Assembly: GCF_016124325.1 (NCBI RefSeq)
Contig: NZ_WGNY01000011.1
Coordinates: forward strand, 62,001-126,000
DNA length: 64,000 bases
Direction of reading: 5' to 3'
From: Phenylobacterium sp.
Lineage (GTDB): Bacteria > Pseudomonadota > Alphaproteobacteria > Caulobacterales > Caulobacteraceae
This document shows, one piece after another, positions 36,825 through 44,827 of this stretch (its first letter is position 1; each line of letters opens with the position of its first letter). A program made the position numbers and the translations under genes. The notes under the pieces were generated by a model. It saw only the letters and a list, made by a program, of their open reading frames with translations, made no database searches and was not told the DNA's origin.

Positions 36825-38537
36825 CTAGGCCGCGGCCGAGGCGCCCGGCGGCTCCGCGGCGGCGGCGATCGCCTCGTAGAGCCGCTGGGCCTCGATCGGC
36901 TTGGCGACGTGGCCGTCGAATCCGGCGGCGAGATATTCGGCGACCTGGTGCTGCATGGCGTTGGCGGTGAGCGCCAGGATCGGCGTGCGCGGCCGGCCCG
37001 ACGCGGCCTCGGCGGCGCGGATGGCCTGGGTGGCCGCCACGCCGTCCAGCACCGGCATCTGCACGTCCATCAGCACCAGGTCGTAGGCGCCCTCGCGCCA
37101 GGCCTCCAGCGCCGCGGCGCCGTCGCCGACCACGTCGGGGGCGACCCCGATCTGCTCCAGCAGGGCGCGCAGCACCAGCTGGTTCACGGCGTTGTCCTCG
37201 GCGGCCAGGACGCGCAGCGCGGAGCCGTCCCATTCCGACGGGACGGCCTCGGCCGCCGCCGGGTCGGCCGACGCCCCGAGCCGGGGCAGCGGCAGGCAGA
37301 CCACGAAGCGGCTCCCCGCCCCCAGTTCGCTTTCGGCGGCGACCGAACCGCCCATCAGCTCGGCCAGCTCGCGGCAGATGGAGAGGCCGAGGCCCGAACC
37401 GCCGTAGCGGCGGGTGGTGGAGGTGTCGGCCTGCTGGAAGGCGTTGAACAGCCGGTCGAGGTCGGCCGGCGCGATGCCCGGTCCGGTGTCGGCGACCACG
37501 AACTCCAGCGCCTCGTCGCGGCGCGAGACGAGGAGCGAGACGGTTCCGGCCTCGGTGAACTTCACGGCGTTGGAGAGCAGGTTGAACAGGATCTGGCGCA
37601 CCCGGGTCGGATCGCCCAGGTAGTCGCCGGCCGCGGCCGCGTTCATCTCCAGCCGGAAGGCCAGGCCCTTGGCGGCGGCCTGCGGACCGAAGGTCTCCTG
37701 GGCGCCGCGCACCGCGGCTTCGAGATCGAAGGCGATGGTCTCCAGTTCCAGCCGGCCGGCCTCGACCTTCGACAGGTCGAGCACGTCGTTCAGGATCGTC
37801 AGCAGGCTCTGGCCCGACTGGCGGATCACCTCCAGGCTGCGGCGGTGGTCGGGGCGCATGCCGGCGTCGGCCGCCAGGGCCTGGGCCATGCCCAGCACCC
37901 CGTTCAGCGGCGTGCGGATCTCGTGGCTCATCCGCGCCAGGAACTCGCTCTTGGCGCGGCTGGCCGCCTCGCGGGCCGCCTCGGCCTCCAGAAGCTCCAG
38001 CGACTTGCCCAGGCTGACCCACATGCACAGCAGGCTGTGCAGCACCACGGCGGCCATCGCCAGGCACACGATGGCCTGCTCGGCCCCGTGGAAGTGCGGC
38101 GCCGCCACCGGCACGATCGCCGGCAGGATCACCGACGGCAGCGTCGGCAGCGCCGCGCCCGGCGAGTGGGCGTGGTGGGCCTGGATGTAGAGCAGGTGGC
38201 CGGCGAAGAAGGCCGCCGCGGCCAGGCTGCAGGCCGGCGTCGCCCCGCTCCAGAGGATCACGCCCGCCAGGCTCCAGGTGGGCACCGCCAGGGCGTAGGC
38301 CGTCACGCAGGCCCAGGTCGCCGCCTCCGAACCGTTGCGCGCCACCGCGCGCGTGGTCAGCAGCATGGCCGTCTCGGCCACCAGGGCGGCCGCGGCCCAC
38401 AGCATCGCGGGAAGCCATCCGACGCCCAGTCCGACGAAGGAGGCGACGAAGGCGCACAGCACCAGCCGGACCGGCGCGTAGGCGTAGACGCCTGCGGCGA
38501 CGTTGCGGAATCGCTCGTCGAAAAGTCGTCCGAACAC
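36825..38537 (-). CDS. Hybrid sensor histidine kinase/response regulator
   Basis: A 570-residue protein. Residues 1-175 hold about six membrane helices. A HisKA domain has the phosphoacceptor His205 in FLARMSHEIRTPLNGVLG. The ATPase domain carries the N-box QILFNLLSNAVKFT, the G1 box ADTGPGIA and GGSGLGLSIC. A C-terminal receiver has acidic AAEDNAVN and phosphoacceptor Asp491 in LMDVQMPVLDG, with VAKPIEAQRLYEAI at the end. It is membrane-bound and should pass phosphate to its own receiver and then to an unknown phosphotransferase. No adjacent regulator gene is present. Confidence 0.92.
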   Translation of the reverse strand: MFGRLFDERFRNVAAGVYAYAPVRLVLCAFVASFVGLGVGWLPAMLWAAAALVAETAMLLTTRAVARNGSEAATWACVTAYALAVPTWSLAGVILWSGATPACSLAAAAFFAGHLLYIQAHHAHSPGAALPTLPSVILPAIVPVAAPHFHGAEQAIVCLAMAAVVLHSLLCMWVSLGKSLELLEAEAAREAASRAKSEFLARMSHEIRTPLNGVLGMAQALAADAGMRPDHRRSLEVIRQSGQSLLTILNDVLDLSKVEAGRLELETIAFDLEAAVRGAQETFGPQAAAKGLAFRLEMNAAAAGDYLGDPTRVRQILFNLLSNAVKFTEAGTVSLLVSRRDEALEFVVADTGPGIAPADLDRLFNAFQQADTSTTRRYGGSGLGLSICRELAELMGGSVAAESELGAGSRFVVCLPLPRLGASADPAAAEAVPSEWDGSALRVLAAEDNAVNQLVLRALLEQIGVAPDVVGDGAAALEAWREGAYDLVLMDVQMPVLDGVAATQAIRAAEAASGRPRTPILALTANAMQHQVAEYLAAGFDGHVAKPIEAQRLYEAIAAAAEPPGASAAA

Positions 38538-38795
38538 TGACGGCCCCCCTAGCGCGTCAACTCCCTAGCTTCGCAAGGCATGCCGAACAGCGGGTTAACG
38601 GCCGTTACGGGCGCCGACACCTCCGATTGGGGGGTGCGCCGGGCCGCGATGCGTCCAGGCTTGCCTGCGTCGCGAATAAACATCGCGGGCGTCCGGCCGC
38701 GTCGCGCTTTAGAGTGGCCGGCGTTCGATCGCCGCGATGCGGCGATGATCGGGTTTTTGGGGTAACGTGTTCGCGTGATGGTGAGGACAGGCGGC

Positions 38796-40826
38796 ATGAG
38801 CGGGTCGTCGCGGCGTCTGAGGGGCCGCTGGGGCGCAGTGGTCGTGGCGGTGGTGATCAACGCCGCGGCGGTTCCGTCGGCGTGGGCCGCCGGCCGCGTT
38901 GCCCTGATCGTGGGCGTCTCGAACTACGAGAAGGTCCCCAAGCTCGCCAACCCGGCCAAGGACGCCAAGCTGGTGCAGCAGACGCTGCAGAAGCTGGGCT
39001 TCAAGGTGACCATGCTGGCCGATCCCGACCGGCTGCAGCTTCTGGAGACTATCGGCAACTTCGAGGCCGAGGCGCAGGACGCCGACGCCGCCGTCGTCTA
39101 CTACGCCGGCCACGGGGCGATGATCGACGGGGTCAACTACCTCCTGCCGAAGGACGCGCTGGCCTCCAACAAGACCGCCCTGCTCGGCACCGCCATCGAG
39201 GCGTCCAAGCTGGGGGAATCCCTGACCGGCGCCCACAAGGTGCGACTGGTGATCCTCGACGCCTGCCGCAACAACCCCGTCGCCTCGCGCAGCCTGGGCG
39301 GCAACACCCGCGGCCTCGTGCGCGAGACCGGCCCGGCCAGCACCCAGGTCGTCACCCTGATGGCCGCCGGCCCGGGGGAGGTCGCCCAGGACGGGACCAG
39401 CGGCAACAGCCCGTTCGCGACGGCCCTGACCGAGGGCATGACCCGGCCGGGCATGACCGTCGGCGAGCTGCCGTCCTTCGTCCAGGCCGAGGCGGCCCGG
39501 ATCACCGAGAACGAGCAGACGCCCGACCTGCAGGGCATCTGGCCCGACGTCCATTGGACCTTCGATCCCAACGGCCCGCCCAAGACCCAGGTCGCCGGCG
39601 CGGATTCCGCCGCGACGGTCGCCAAGATCAAGTGGGAGAAGGACCAGGCCTTCTGGCAGACGATCAAGGACTCCGACGATCCGGCCGACTTCCAGGCCTA
39701 CATCGACGCCCAGGACAAGGGCGAGATCACAGGCTCGTTCCGCAAGCTGGCCCAGAACCGCATCCGCGCGATCGGGAAGCTGCCCCCCGGGTCGTTCCAG
39801 GTGGCGACGCGCTCGGCCGCCCCGGAGCAGGAGCTGGTGATCGCCGCGCGGGAGGCCTTCGTCGGCGGCGACTACCGCGCCGCCCTCGGCGACTGGACCA
39901 CCGCCGCCAACGCCGGCAACGGCGCGGCCATGTACAACCTCGGCGTCATGTCGCTCACCGGCAAGGGCGCGGCGAAGGACGTCGGCGCCGCCGCGCGATG
40001 GTTCAAGGCCTCGGCCGAGGCGGGCCACTCGGGCGGCATGGTCAACTGGGCGCTCTGCGAGCTGAACGGCTTCGGCGTGGCCAAGAACGAGCGCGAAGGG
40101 TTCGGCTGGCTGCAGAAGGCCGCCGACCAGGGCTCGCCGACCGCCATGGGCATGCTGGCCGAGGCCTACCTGCGCGGCCGCGGCGTCCCCGTCGACCCGC
40201 GCCAGGGCGCGGCGTGGCTGCAGAAGGCGGTGGACGCCGGCGACGGCCCGTCGATCGCCCAGCTCGGCGATCTCTACGACCGCGGCGAGGGCGTGGCGCG
40301 CAATCCGAACCGGGCGTTCGACCTCTACGAGCGGGCCGCCATCTCCGGCGACACCGACGCGATGGTGCGCCTGGGCTACGCCTATGAGGACGGCGAGGTC
40401 GTGCGCAAGGACGACGTCCAGGCCGCCACCTGGTACCAGCGCGCCGCCGAGGCCGGGAACAGCGAGGGCATGTCCAGCCTGGCCGTCATGCTGGAGAACG
40501 GCGCCGGCATTCAGCGGGACTACGCCCGCGCGGCCGACTACTACCGCCTCGCCGCCAACGCCGGCGACGCCCGCGGCTATCTGGGCCTCGGCAGCCTGAC
40601 GGCCCGCGGGGCCGGAGTGCGGGCCAATCCGGCCGAGGCCGTGCGGCTCTTCCAGGCCGCCGCCGACCGGGGCAGCGCCCTGGCCATGCGGAACCTGGCG
40701 ATCATGTACGAAACCGGACAGGGCGTGCGCGCCGACCGCAAGAAGGCGGTAGACTGGTATCGCAAGGCGGCCGAGGCCGGCGATGAAGGCGCGCGCGACG
40801 AACTTCAGCGGCTGGGGGCGCGCTAA
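38796..40826 (+). CDS. Exported caspase-family protein with eight Sel1 repeats
   Basis: A 676-residue protein (start at ATG 38796; ATG 38778 is an alternative). A signal peptide or anchor (GRWGAVVVAVVINAAAVPSAWA) precedes a caspase p20-like domain. This has strand ALIVGVSNYE, catalytic His106 in VYYAGHG and Cys157 in ILDACRNNP, so the dyad is intact. A linker leads to eight consecutive 36-residue Sel1-like repeats from about residue 370 to the end, each with the LxxxxxxGxGV pattern. Metacaspase-like peptidases cleave after basic residues; the target here is unknown. The next gene begins 20 bases downstream and is very probably cotranscribed. Confidence 0.88.
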   Translation: MSGSSRRLRGRWGAVVVAVVINAAAVPSAWAAGRVALIVGVSNYEKVPKLANPAKDAKLVQQTLQKLGFKVTMLADPDRLQLLETIGNFEAEAQDADAAVVYYAGHGAMIDGVNYLLPKDALASNKTALLGTAIEASKLGESLTGAHKVRLVILDACRNNPVASRSLGGNTRGLVRETGPASTQVVTLMAAGPGEVAQDGTSGNSPFATALTEGMTRPGMTVGELPSFVQAEAARITENEQTPDLQGIWPDVHWTFDPNGPPKTQVAGADSAATVAKIKWEKDQAFWQTIKDSDDPADFQAYIDAQDKGEITGSFRKLAQNRIRAIGKLPPGSFQVATRSAAPEQELVIAAREAFVGGDYRAALGDWTTAANAGNGAAMYNLGVMSLTGKGAAKDVGAAARWFKASAEAGHSGGMVNWALCELNGFGVAKNEREGFGWLQKAADQGSPTAMGMLAEAYLRGRGVPVDPRQGAAWLQKAVDAGDGPSIAQLGDLYDRGEGVARNPNRAFDLYERAAISGDTDAMVRLGYAYEDGEVVRKDDVQAATWYQRAAEAGNSEGMSSLAVMLENGAGIQRDYARAADYYRLAANAGDARGYLGLGSLTARGAGVRANPAEAVRLFQAAADRGSALAMRNLAIMYETGQGVRADRKKAVDWYRKAAEAGDEGARDELQRLGAR

Positions 40827-40846
40827 CAGCGACTAAGGGGGTTCAG

Positions 40847-42241
40847 ATGCAACTATTCGCCGCCAGGAGGCTGCGCGCCACGGTCAGCGCTGTGGCGCTG
40901 CTCGGCTTTGCGCTCCAGCCGGTGATCGCCGAGAGCAAGAGCCGCAAGGACGAGGTGCTCGACGCCTGCTCTGCGCAGCGCGCGCCGCTCGTGAAGCTCG
41001 ACGACGAATACAGCGAACTCAAGCGCTCCAAGATGAGCGCCGCGATCGGCGAGGGGCTGAAGACCGGCGCCACCGTGATCGCCATGGGGGTGATGAAGGG
41101 CGGGTTCGGCCGCGGCGGCGGCCTGGGCGGCTTCGGCGGCGGGGGCGGCGGTTTCGGCGGCGGCCTTGGCGGCGTCCTGGGCGCCGTCGGCGGGCTGGCG
41201 GCCCAGAGCGCGGTCCAGCAGTCGGCCGGCGGCGGCGCGGCGCCCAGCCCGGCCGGCGCGTTCTTCGGCCCGGACATGCTCTCCGGCGCCCTCGGCCTGA
41301 ACGTGCCGGGGATCAGCGGGGTGAGCGGCGGCGACAACATGAAGGCCTACGCCGCCCTGGCGGTGCTGGTGGCCATCGTCGCCACCGCCGACGCCTACGC
41401 CAAGCTCAAGGCCCAGGAGGCCGACGGCGACCTGCGCAAGGCCTCCTACAACATCGACCAGGACGCGGCCCGCCAGCTCTCGGTGGCGGAGGAGATCTCC
41501 AGCAGCGGCAGCGCCCTGGTGGATTGCCGCTCGCAGCAGCTCAACGACATCAACACCCGCCTCGCCAGCGCCAGCAACGACAAGGACCGCAAGGCGATCA
41601 AGCGCGAACGGACCGAGTTCGTGGGCGCCCTGAAGAAGGACATCGACCTCTCCGGCGAGGTGGTCGACCAGCACGCCACCATGGCCAAGACCTTCACCCA
41701 GGGCCGCGCCATGACCGACGGCTCGTCCGAGGCTGCGGTGCTGGGCGGCCAGACGCCCGCCTACGCCGACGCCGCCGACACCACCAAGCTCGCCATGCCG
41801 GCCGCCGAGAGCCAGGGCCAGGTGCAGCAGGCGTCCTACGCGCCGCCGTCGCCGCCGCCCGATCTGGTGACCAAGCGCTCGGCCGCCGTCCGCGCCGCCC
41901 CGGTGGCCTCGGCGGCCGCCATGATGACCCTGCCGGCGGGCCGCCAGGTGACGCCCAAGTCCGACAAGGCCGTGGGCGGCTGGTGGGAAGTGGATATCGA
42001 CGGCAAGACCGGCTACGTCCGCGCCGCCGACCTGAACCCGGGCAAGGGCGCGGCCGCCGGGGGCGCCAAGGCCACGCCGGCCGTCGCGGGCCCCTCCAAC
42101 ATCCGCGCCTACAACAAGACGGTCATCGCCGCGCGGTCGAACGGCAAGGACCGGCTGTCGAGCCTGATGACCGACATCCAGACCAGCCTGCGCAAGGAAA
42201 GCGTCTTCTACGCGCTGCTCGAGCGCGTCGGCCTGGCCTAG
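40847..42241 (+). CDS. Exported Gly-rich protein with an SH3-like domain, partner of the caspase gene
   Basis: A 464-residue protein with a signal peptide (MQLFAARRLRATVSAVALLGFALQPVIAES). A Gly/Phe-rich low-complexity block lies at about residues 85-115 and a hydrophobic segment (AYAALAVLVAIVATADAYAKL) at about 166-186. A charged helical stretch (NDINTRLASASNDKDRKAIKRERTEFVGALKKDIDLSGEVVDQH) follows. An SH3b-like domain (AAVRAAPVASAAAMMTLPAGRQVTPKSDKAVGGWWEVDIDGKTGYVRAADL) is near residues 345-400. No whole-protein family is recognised. Tandem arrangement with the caspase gene suggests a substrate or envelope partner. Confidence 0.75.
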   Translation: MQLFAARRLRATVSAVALLGFALQPVIAESKSRKDEVLDACSAQRAPLVKLDDEYSELKRSKMSAAIGEGLKTGATVIAMGVMKGGFGRGGGLGGFGGGGGGFGGGLGGVLGAVGGLAAQSAVQQSAGGGAAPSPAGAFFGPDMLSGALGLNVPGISGVSGGDNMKAYAALAVLVAIVATADAYAKLKAQEADGDLRKASYNIDQDAARQLSVAEEISSSGSALVDCRSQQLNDINTRLASASNDKDRKAIKRERTEFVGALKKDIDLSGEVVDQHATMAKTFTQGRAMTDGSSEAAVLGGQTPAYADAADTTKLAMPAAESQGQVQQASYAPPSPPPDLVTKRSAAVRAAPVASAAAMMTLPAGRQVTPKSDKAVGGWWEVDIDGKTGYVRAADLNPGKGAAAGGAKATPAVAGPSNIRAYNKTVIAARSNGKDRLSSLMTDIQTSLRKESVFYALLERVGLA

Positions 42242-42251
42242 GGCGCGGCCT

Positions 42252-42274
42252 GCCGGGCCTGGATCAGGCCCGGC
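42252..42274. terminator. Hairpin between the Gly-rich gene and tRNA-Gly
   Basis: Arms GCCGGGCCTG (42252-42261) and CAGGCCCGGC (42265-42274) pair perfectly around GAT. It lies 10 bases after the stop of the Gly-rich protein gene and 43 bases beyond the 3' end of the convergent tRNA gene. There is no T-run on either strand, so it may be a stabilising or bidirectional hairpin rather than a strict intrinsic terminator. Confidence 0.45.
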
Positions 42275-42317
42275 GGGGCGTCCTGGCGTCCCGTCGTCGG
42301 TTGGAATGTCTGGAAAT

Positions 42318-42392
42318 TGGAGCGGGCGATGAGATTCGAACTCACGACCCCAACCTTGGCAAGGTTGTGCTCTACCCCTGAGCTACGCCCGC
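42318..42392 (-). tRNA. tRNA-Gly (anticodon GCC)
   Basis: Read on the minus strand the gene begins GCGGGCGTAGCTCAGGGG, a D-stem and loop with TAGCTCAG. The anticodon loop is CTTGCCAAG with anticodon GCC, and the T-loop is GTTCGAATC. The acceptor strand CGCCCGC pairs with the 5' GCGGGCG. The discriminator base is T and CCA is encoded (42318-42320). All stems close and the length is 75 bases including CCA. Confidence 0.97.
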
Positions 42393-42434
42393 GCTCCGTA
42401 GGGGGATTTGCGGCCCCCAAATGCGAGAGGCGGC

Positions 42435-42463
42435 CTTATGGCAGACGGCCTTTAGCATTGCAA
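42435..42463 (-). promoter_or_regulatory. Possible sigma-70 promoter of tRNA-Gly
   Basis: On the minus strand TTGCAA (42458-42463) and CATAAG (42435-42440) are separated by 17 bases, each matching four of six consensus positions. Transcription would begin about 35 bases before the tRNA 5' end. This is a pattern match only. Confidence 0.4.
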
Positions 42464-42484
42464 GCGGTCGGATGACGCGGGCGG

Positions 42485-43228
42485 CTATCTGAATTTCGGG
42501 GCCTTCAGACGGCGCTTGTTGACGTGGCCCTGGGGGTTGGGCGTGGCCGCCTCTTCCGGGAATTCGCCCTTGAAATAATAGCGCTGCCAGGCCTCCTTGG
42601 TGGCCTCGGGATCGCCGCGGAAGATCCTCTGGTTGAACTCGCTGCGGTGCTTCTCCCAGACGTCGTACTGGTGGCGCAGCTCGGGGTCGGAATCCATCCG
42701 GCGGATCACCGGCTGGATCTCGTGAAGCGTCTTGTCCTGCAGCAGGGTGACGAAGCAGAAGGGCTCGCCCTTCTCGAAGCGCACCTTGCCCGGCCGCGTG
42801 AACAGCCAGTTCATCGTGAAGGGGAAGGGCAGCCAGTCGGTCTCGACCACGCCCGCCAGCGGCTGGATGCCGTCCTTCACATGGTTGGGCGGCCCCATGA
42901 CCCACATCGACCAGCCCGGCGGCGTGCGGAAGAGATAGCCCGAGTGGAAGGTCAGCACCCCGTGGCTGAAGTGGCTGGTCGCCAGCTTGTGGAAGTCGGG
43001 GTTCGGGGTGTCCGCGCGCAGGGTGATGTCCTGCTGGTGCGTGCCGCCGTTCCACTCGGCGGTGAAGGCCATGGGGCACAGCAGCTCCCAGCCGGAGGAG
43101 TTGGCCATGGAGAGCGGCAGGCAGCGATAGGGATGGCGCGCGGCGAAACGGTCCATCCAGGCGCGCTGCGGCCGGCCGGGCACGATCTCGGGCGGGCGCT
43201 CGGTGGTGGGAAAGCACTCCAGTTCCAT
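42485..43228 (-). CDS. DUF6065 family protein
   Basis: A 247-residue soluble protein starting MELECFPTTERPPEIVPGRPQRAWMD. It contains the tryptophan-rich stretches CRCLPLSMANSSGWELLCP-like (RCLPLSMANSSGWELL), GVLTFHSGYLFRTPPGWSMWVMGPPNHVKDGIQPLAGVVETDWLPFPFTMNW, and FCFVTLLQDKTLHEIQPVIRRM. These match the uncharacterised DUF6065 family as far as I recognise it. The function is unknown. The neighbouring tRNA gene lies 92 bases downstream on the same strand. Confidence 0.7.
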   Translation of the reverse strand: MELECFPTTERPPEIVPGRPQRAWMDRFAARHPYRCLPLSMANSSGWELLCPMAFTAEWNGGTHQQDITLRADTPNPDFHKLATSHFSHGVLTFHSGYLFRTPPGWSMWVMGPPNHVKDGIQPLAGVVETDWLPFPFTMNWLFTRPGKVRFEKGEPFCFVTLLQDKTLHEIQPVIRRMDSDPELRHQYDVWEKHRSEFNQRIFRGDPEATKEAWQRYYFKGEFPEEAATPNPQGHVNKRRLKAPKFR

Positions 43229-43295
43229 GGATCTCGCTCGCTGAGGGCCGACGTCAGACCCTTAAGCCGCGGTCCGCGTTCTCGTCCAGACATGG

Positions 43296-43328
43296 AAAAG
43301 CCCCGGCCCGCCGGAGCGGACCGGGGCG
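43296..43328 (-). terminator. Intrinsic terminator of the PEP-CTERM gene
   Basis: On the minus strand the arms GCCCCGG (complementing 43321-43327) and CCGGGGC (complementing 43300-43306) enclose a 14-base loop and are followed by TTTT. It lies 35 bases after the stop of the gene at 43363, in the right orientation for a Rho-independent terminator. Confidence 0.7.
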
Positions 43329-43362
43329 ATCCTCATCGCTACAGGGGTTGCAGCCGATACGG

Positions 43363-44052
43363 TCAGACGAGCAGGCGCCGGCGCGAGCGGAGCATGGCCC
43401 CCGCACCGCCGAAGCCCATGATCATCAGCGCCCAGGTGCCCGGTTCGGGAACCACGCCGGCCAGGCCGTCGAACTCGAACGCGTTCTGGCTGGACTCGAA
43501 GGTGATCGACGAGACCTGCGCGCCGCCGAAATCGTAGTACACGCGATAGCCGACCGAGCGGTCGCCGTTGCCGGCGGGCGTGCCGCCCCAGATGTCGGCG
43601 CCTTGGAACACCTCGGAGCCGCCGCCCACGAGATTGAAGGTCACTTTGTTGTAGCTGTCGGGCGAGCCCATGTAGAAGCTGAAGGCCCTCAGGGAGTTGC
43701 CGCCCAGGATCGTGTAGGTGGCGCTCGTGTTGCCCTGCACCGAAGCATAGTTGGTGGGGTCGACGTCGATGCCGCCCTGCTGGACGCCGCTGCCCGGATA
43801 GGGCGGCGAGGCCGTCGTCGTCGCGTTCGGAAGCTCGAACTCCGACGGATATTCGATGATGTTGCCGACGTAGCTCGTCCAGGCGTTGTCGATGCCGTCG
43901 AAGTCGTCCAGCATGACCATGCCGTGAGCGCCGAGCGTCGTGCCGTAGAGGTCGTTCGCGACCGTGTCGGACACGGTGATGACCGCATTCGCCGACGAAG
44001 CGAAGCCGGTCAGCGCCAAGGCGGTCGCTCCGGCCAACAGAATTTTCCGCAT
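43363..44052 (-). CDS. PEPxxWA-CTERM sorting-domain protein
   Basis: A 229-residue exported protein. A signal peptide (MRKILLAGATALALTGFASSANA) precedes a beta-rich domain. The C-terminus is the tripartite sorting signal VPEPGTWALMIMGFGGAGAMLRSRRRL: PEPxxWA motif, hydrophobic helix, then Arg cluster. Such proteins are handled by an exosortase-type system and linked to exopolysaccharide or surface attachment. ATG 44052 starts the signal peptide; the frame extends to 44094 without support. The upstream region has three GANTC sites, and an intrinsic terminator follows. Confidence 0.88.
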   Translation of the reverse strand: MRKILLAGATALALTGFASSANAVITVSDTVANDLYGTTLGAHGMVMLDDFDGIDNAWTSYVGNIIEYPSEFELPNATTTASPPYPGSGVQQGGIDVDPTNYASVQGNTSATYTILGGNSLRAFSFYMGSPDSYNKVTFNLVGGGSEVFQGADIWGGTPAGNGDRSVGYRVYYDFGGAQVSSITFESSQNAFEFDGLAGVVPEPGTWALMIMGFGGAGAMLRSRRRLLV

Positions 44053-44236
44053 CTCAAATTCCCGTTTCGTCCCGCGCCCCGCGGGCATCTGCAATTTTTA
44101 CAATACGTTAAAAAACATCGTCATGGGACTCGACTCTCCCTGCGGGGGTAACTGGCGAGTTTCATGCAATATTTCAACGCGTTGACTTTCGGCGAGACTC
44201 CTTGTTGCGCTCGCCGGCCGCGTCCCTCATGAGGGG
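44053..44236. promoter_or_regulatory. AT-rich divergent regulatory region with three GANTC sites
   Basis: GACTC occurs at 44127-44131, 44132-44136 (tandem, abutting) and 44196-44200. GANTC is the target of the cell-cycle methyltransferase CcrM in Caulobacterales. The stretch around 44095-44120 (ACAATACGTTAAAAAACATC) is strikingly AT-rich for this genome and could hold promoter elements of the PEP-CTERM gene or of the divergent proX-like gene. Confidence 0.5.
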
Positions 44237-44239
44237 GTG

Positions 44240-44746
44240 ATGCACACCCGCGAAGACCTTCTCGCCTTCCTGGCCGCCCAGGGCGTCGAGGCGACCACCT
44301 ACGACCACCCCGCCGTGTTCACGGTGGGCGAAAGCGGCGCGATCAAGCAGGACATACCCGGCGCCCACACCAAGAACCTGTTCCTGAAGGACGCCAAGGG
44401 CCAGCTCTGGCTGGTGTCGGCCGAGGGCCACGCGGCCATCGACCTGAAGCGCCTGCATCATGTGATCGGCTCGGCGCGCCTGTCGTTCGGCAGCCCCGAA
44501 CTGATGGTCGAGACCCTGGGCGTGACGCCGGGCTCGGTGACCGCCTTCGGCCTGATCAACGACACCGCCCACCGCGTCCGCTTCGTGCTGGACCGCACCC
44601 TGGCCGAGGCCGAGCGGGTCAATTTCCACCCCCTGACCAACACCGCGACCACCACCGTCACCCGCGCGGGCTTCCGGCGCTTTCTCGACGCCGTCGGCGT
44701 GACGCCGATCGTGGTGGATTTCGTCGCGATGACAGTGCTGGAGTAA
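44240..44746 (+). CDS. proX: Prolyl-tRNA deacylase / YbaK-ProX family editing protein
   Basis: A 168-residue single-domain trans-editing protein that hydrolyses mischarged Ala-tRNA(Pro) in the cytosol. Family signatures are [34 protein letters not shown] with the catalytic Lys of [17 protein letters not shown] and [13 protein letters not shown]. The ATG at 44240 follows GAGGGGGT; a GTG one codon earlier also reads in frame. It stands alone upstream of the thioredoxin-like gene. Confidence 0.9.
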   Translation: MHTREDLLAFLAAQGVEATTYDHPAVFTVGESGAIKQDIPGAHTKNLFLKDAKGQLWLVSAEGHAAIDLKRLHHVIGSARLSFGSPELMVETLGVTPGSVTAFGLINDTAHRVRFVLDRTLAEAERVNFHPLTNTATTTVTRAGFRRFLDAVGVTPIVVDFVAMTVLE

Positions 44747-44827
44747 GCCGCGCGTTGAAGCTGGCCACAGTTGCGACCATCTTTGGCGCGAGACGTTGAC
44801 CCACACCGAAGCGAGGACTTTTCGGGC

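Noticed and set aside
41100..41200. A CRISPR or tandem DNA repeat in the GGC-rich block
   Set aside because: It is low-complexity coding sequence for a Gly/Phe-rich segment with irregular spacing. No repeat-spacer structure exists anywhere in the window.
38775..42241. Bacterial gasdermin-caspase defence pair
   Set aside because: The partner is a 464-residue exported modular protein, not a compact cytosolic gasdermin with a lipidated C-terminal end, and the caspase has a signal peptide. The classical gasdermin arrangement does not fit.
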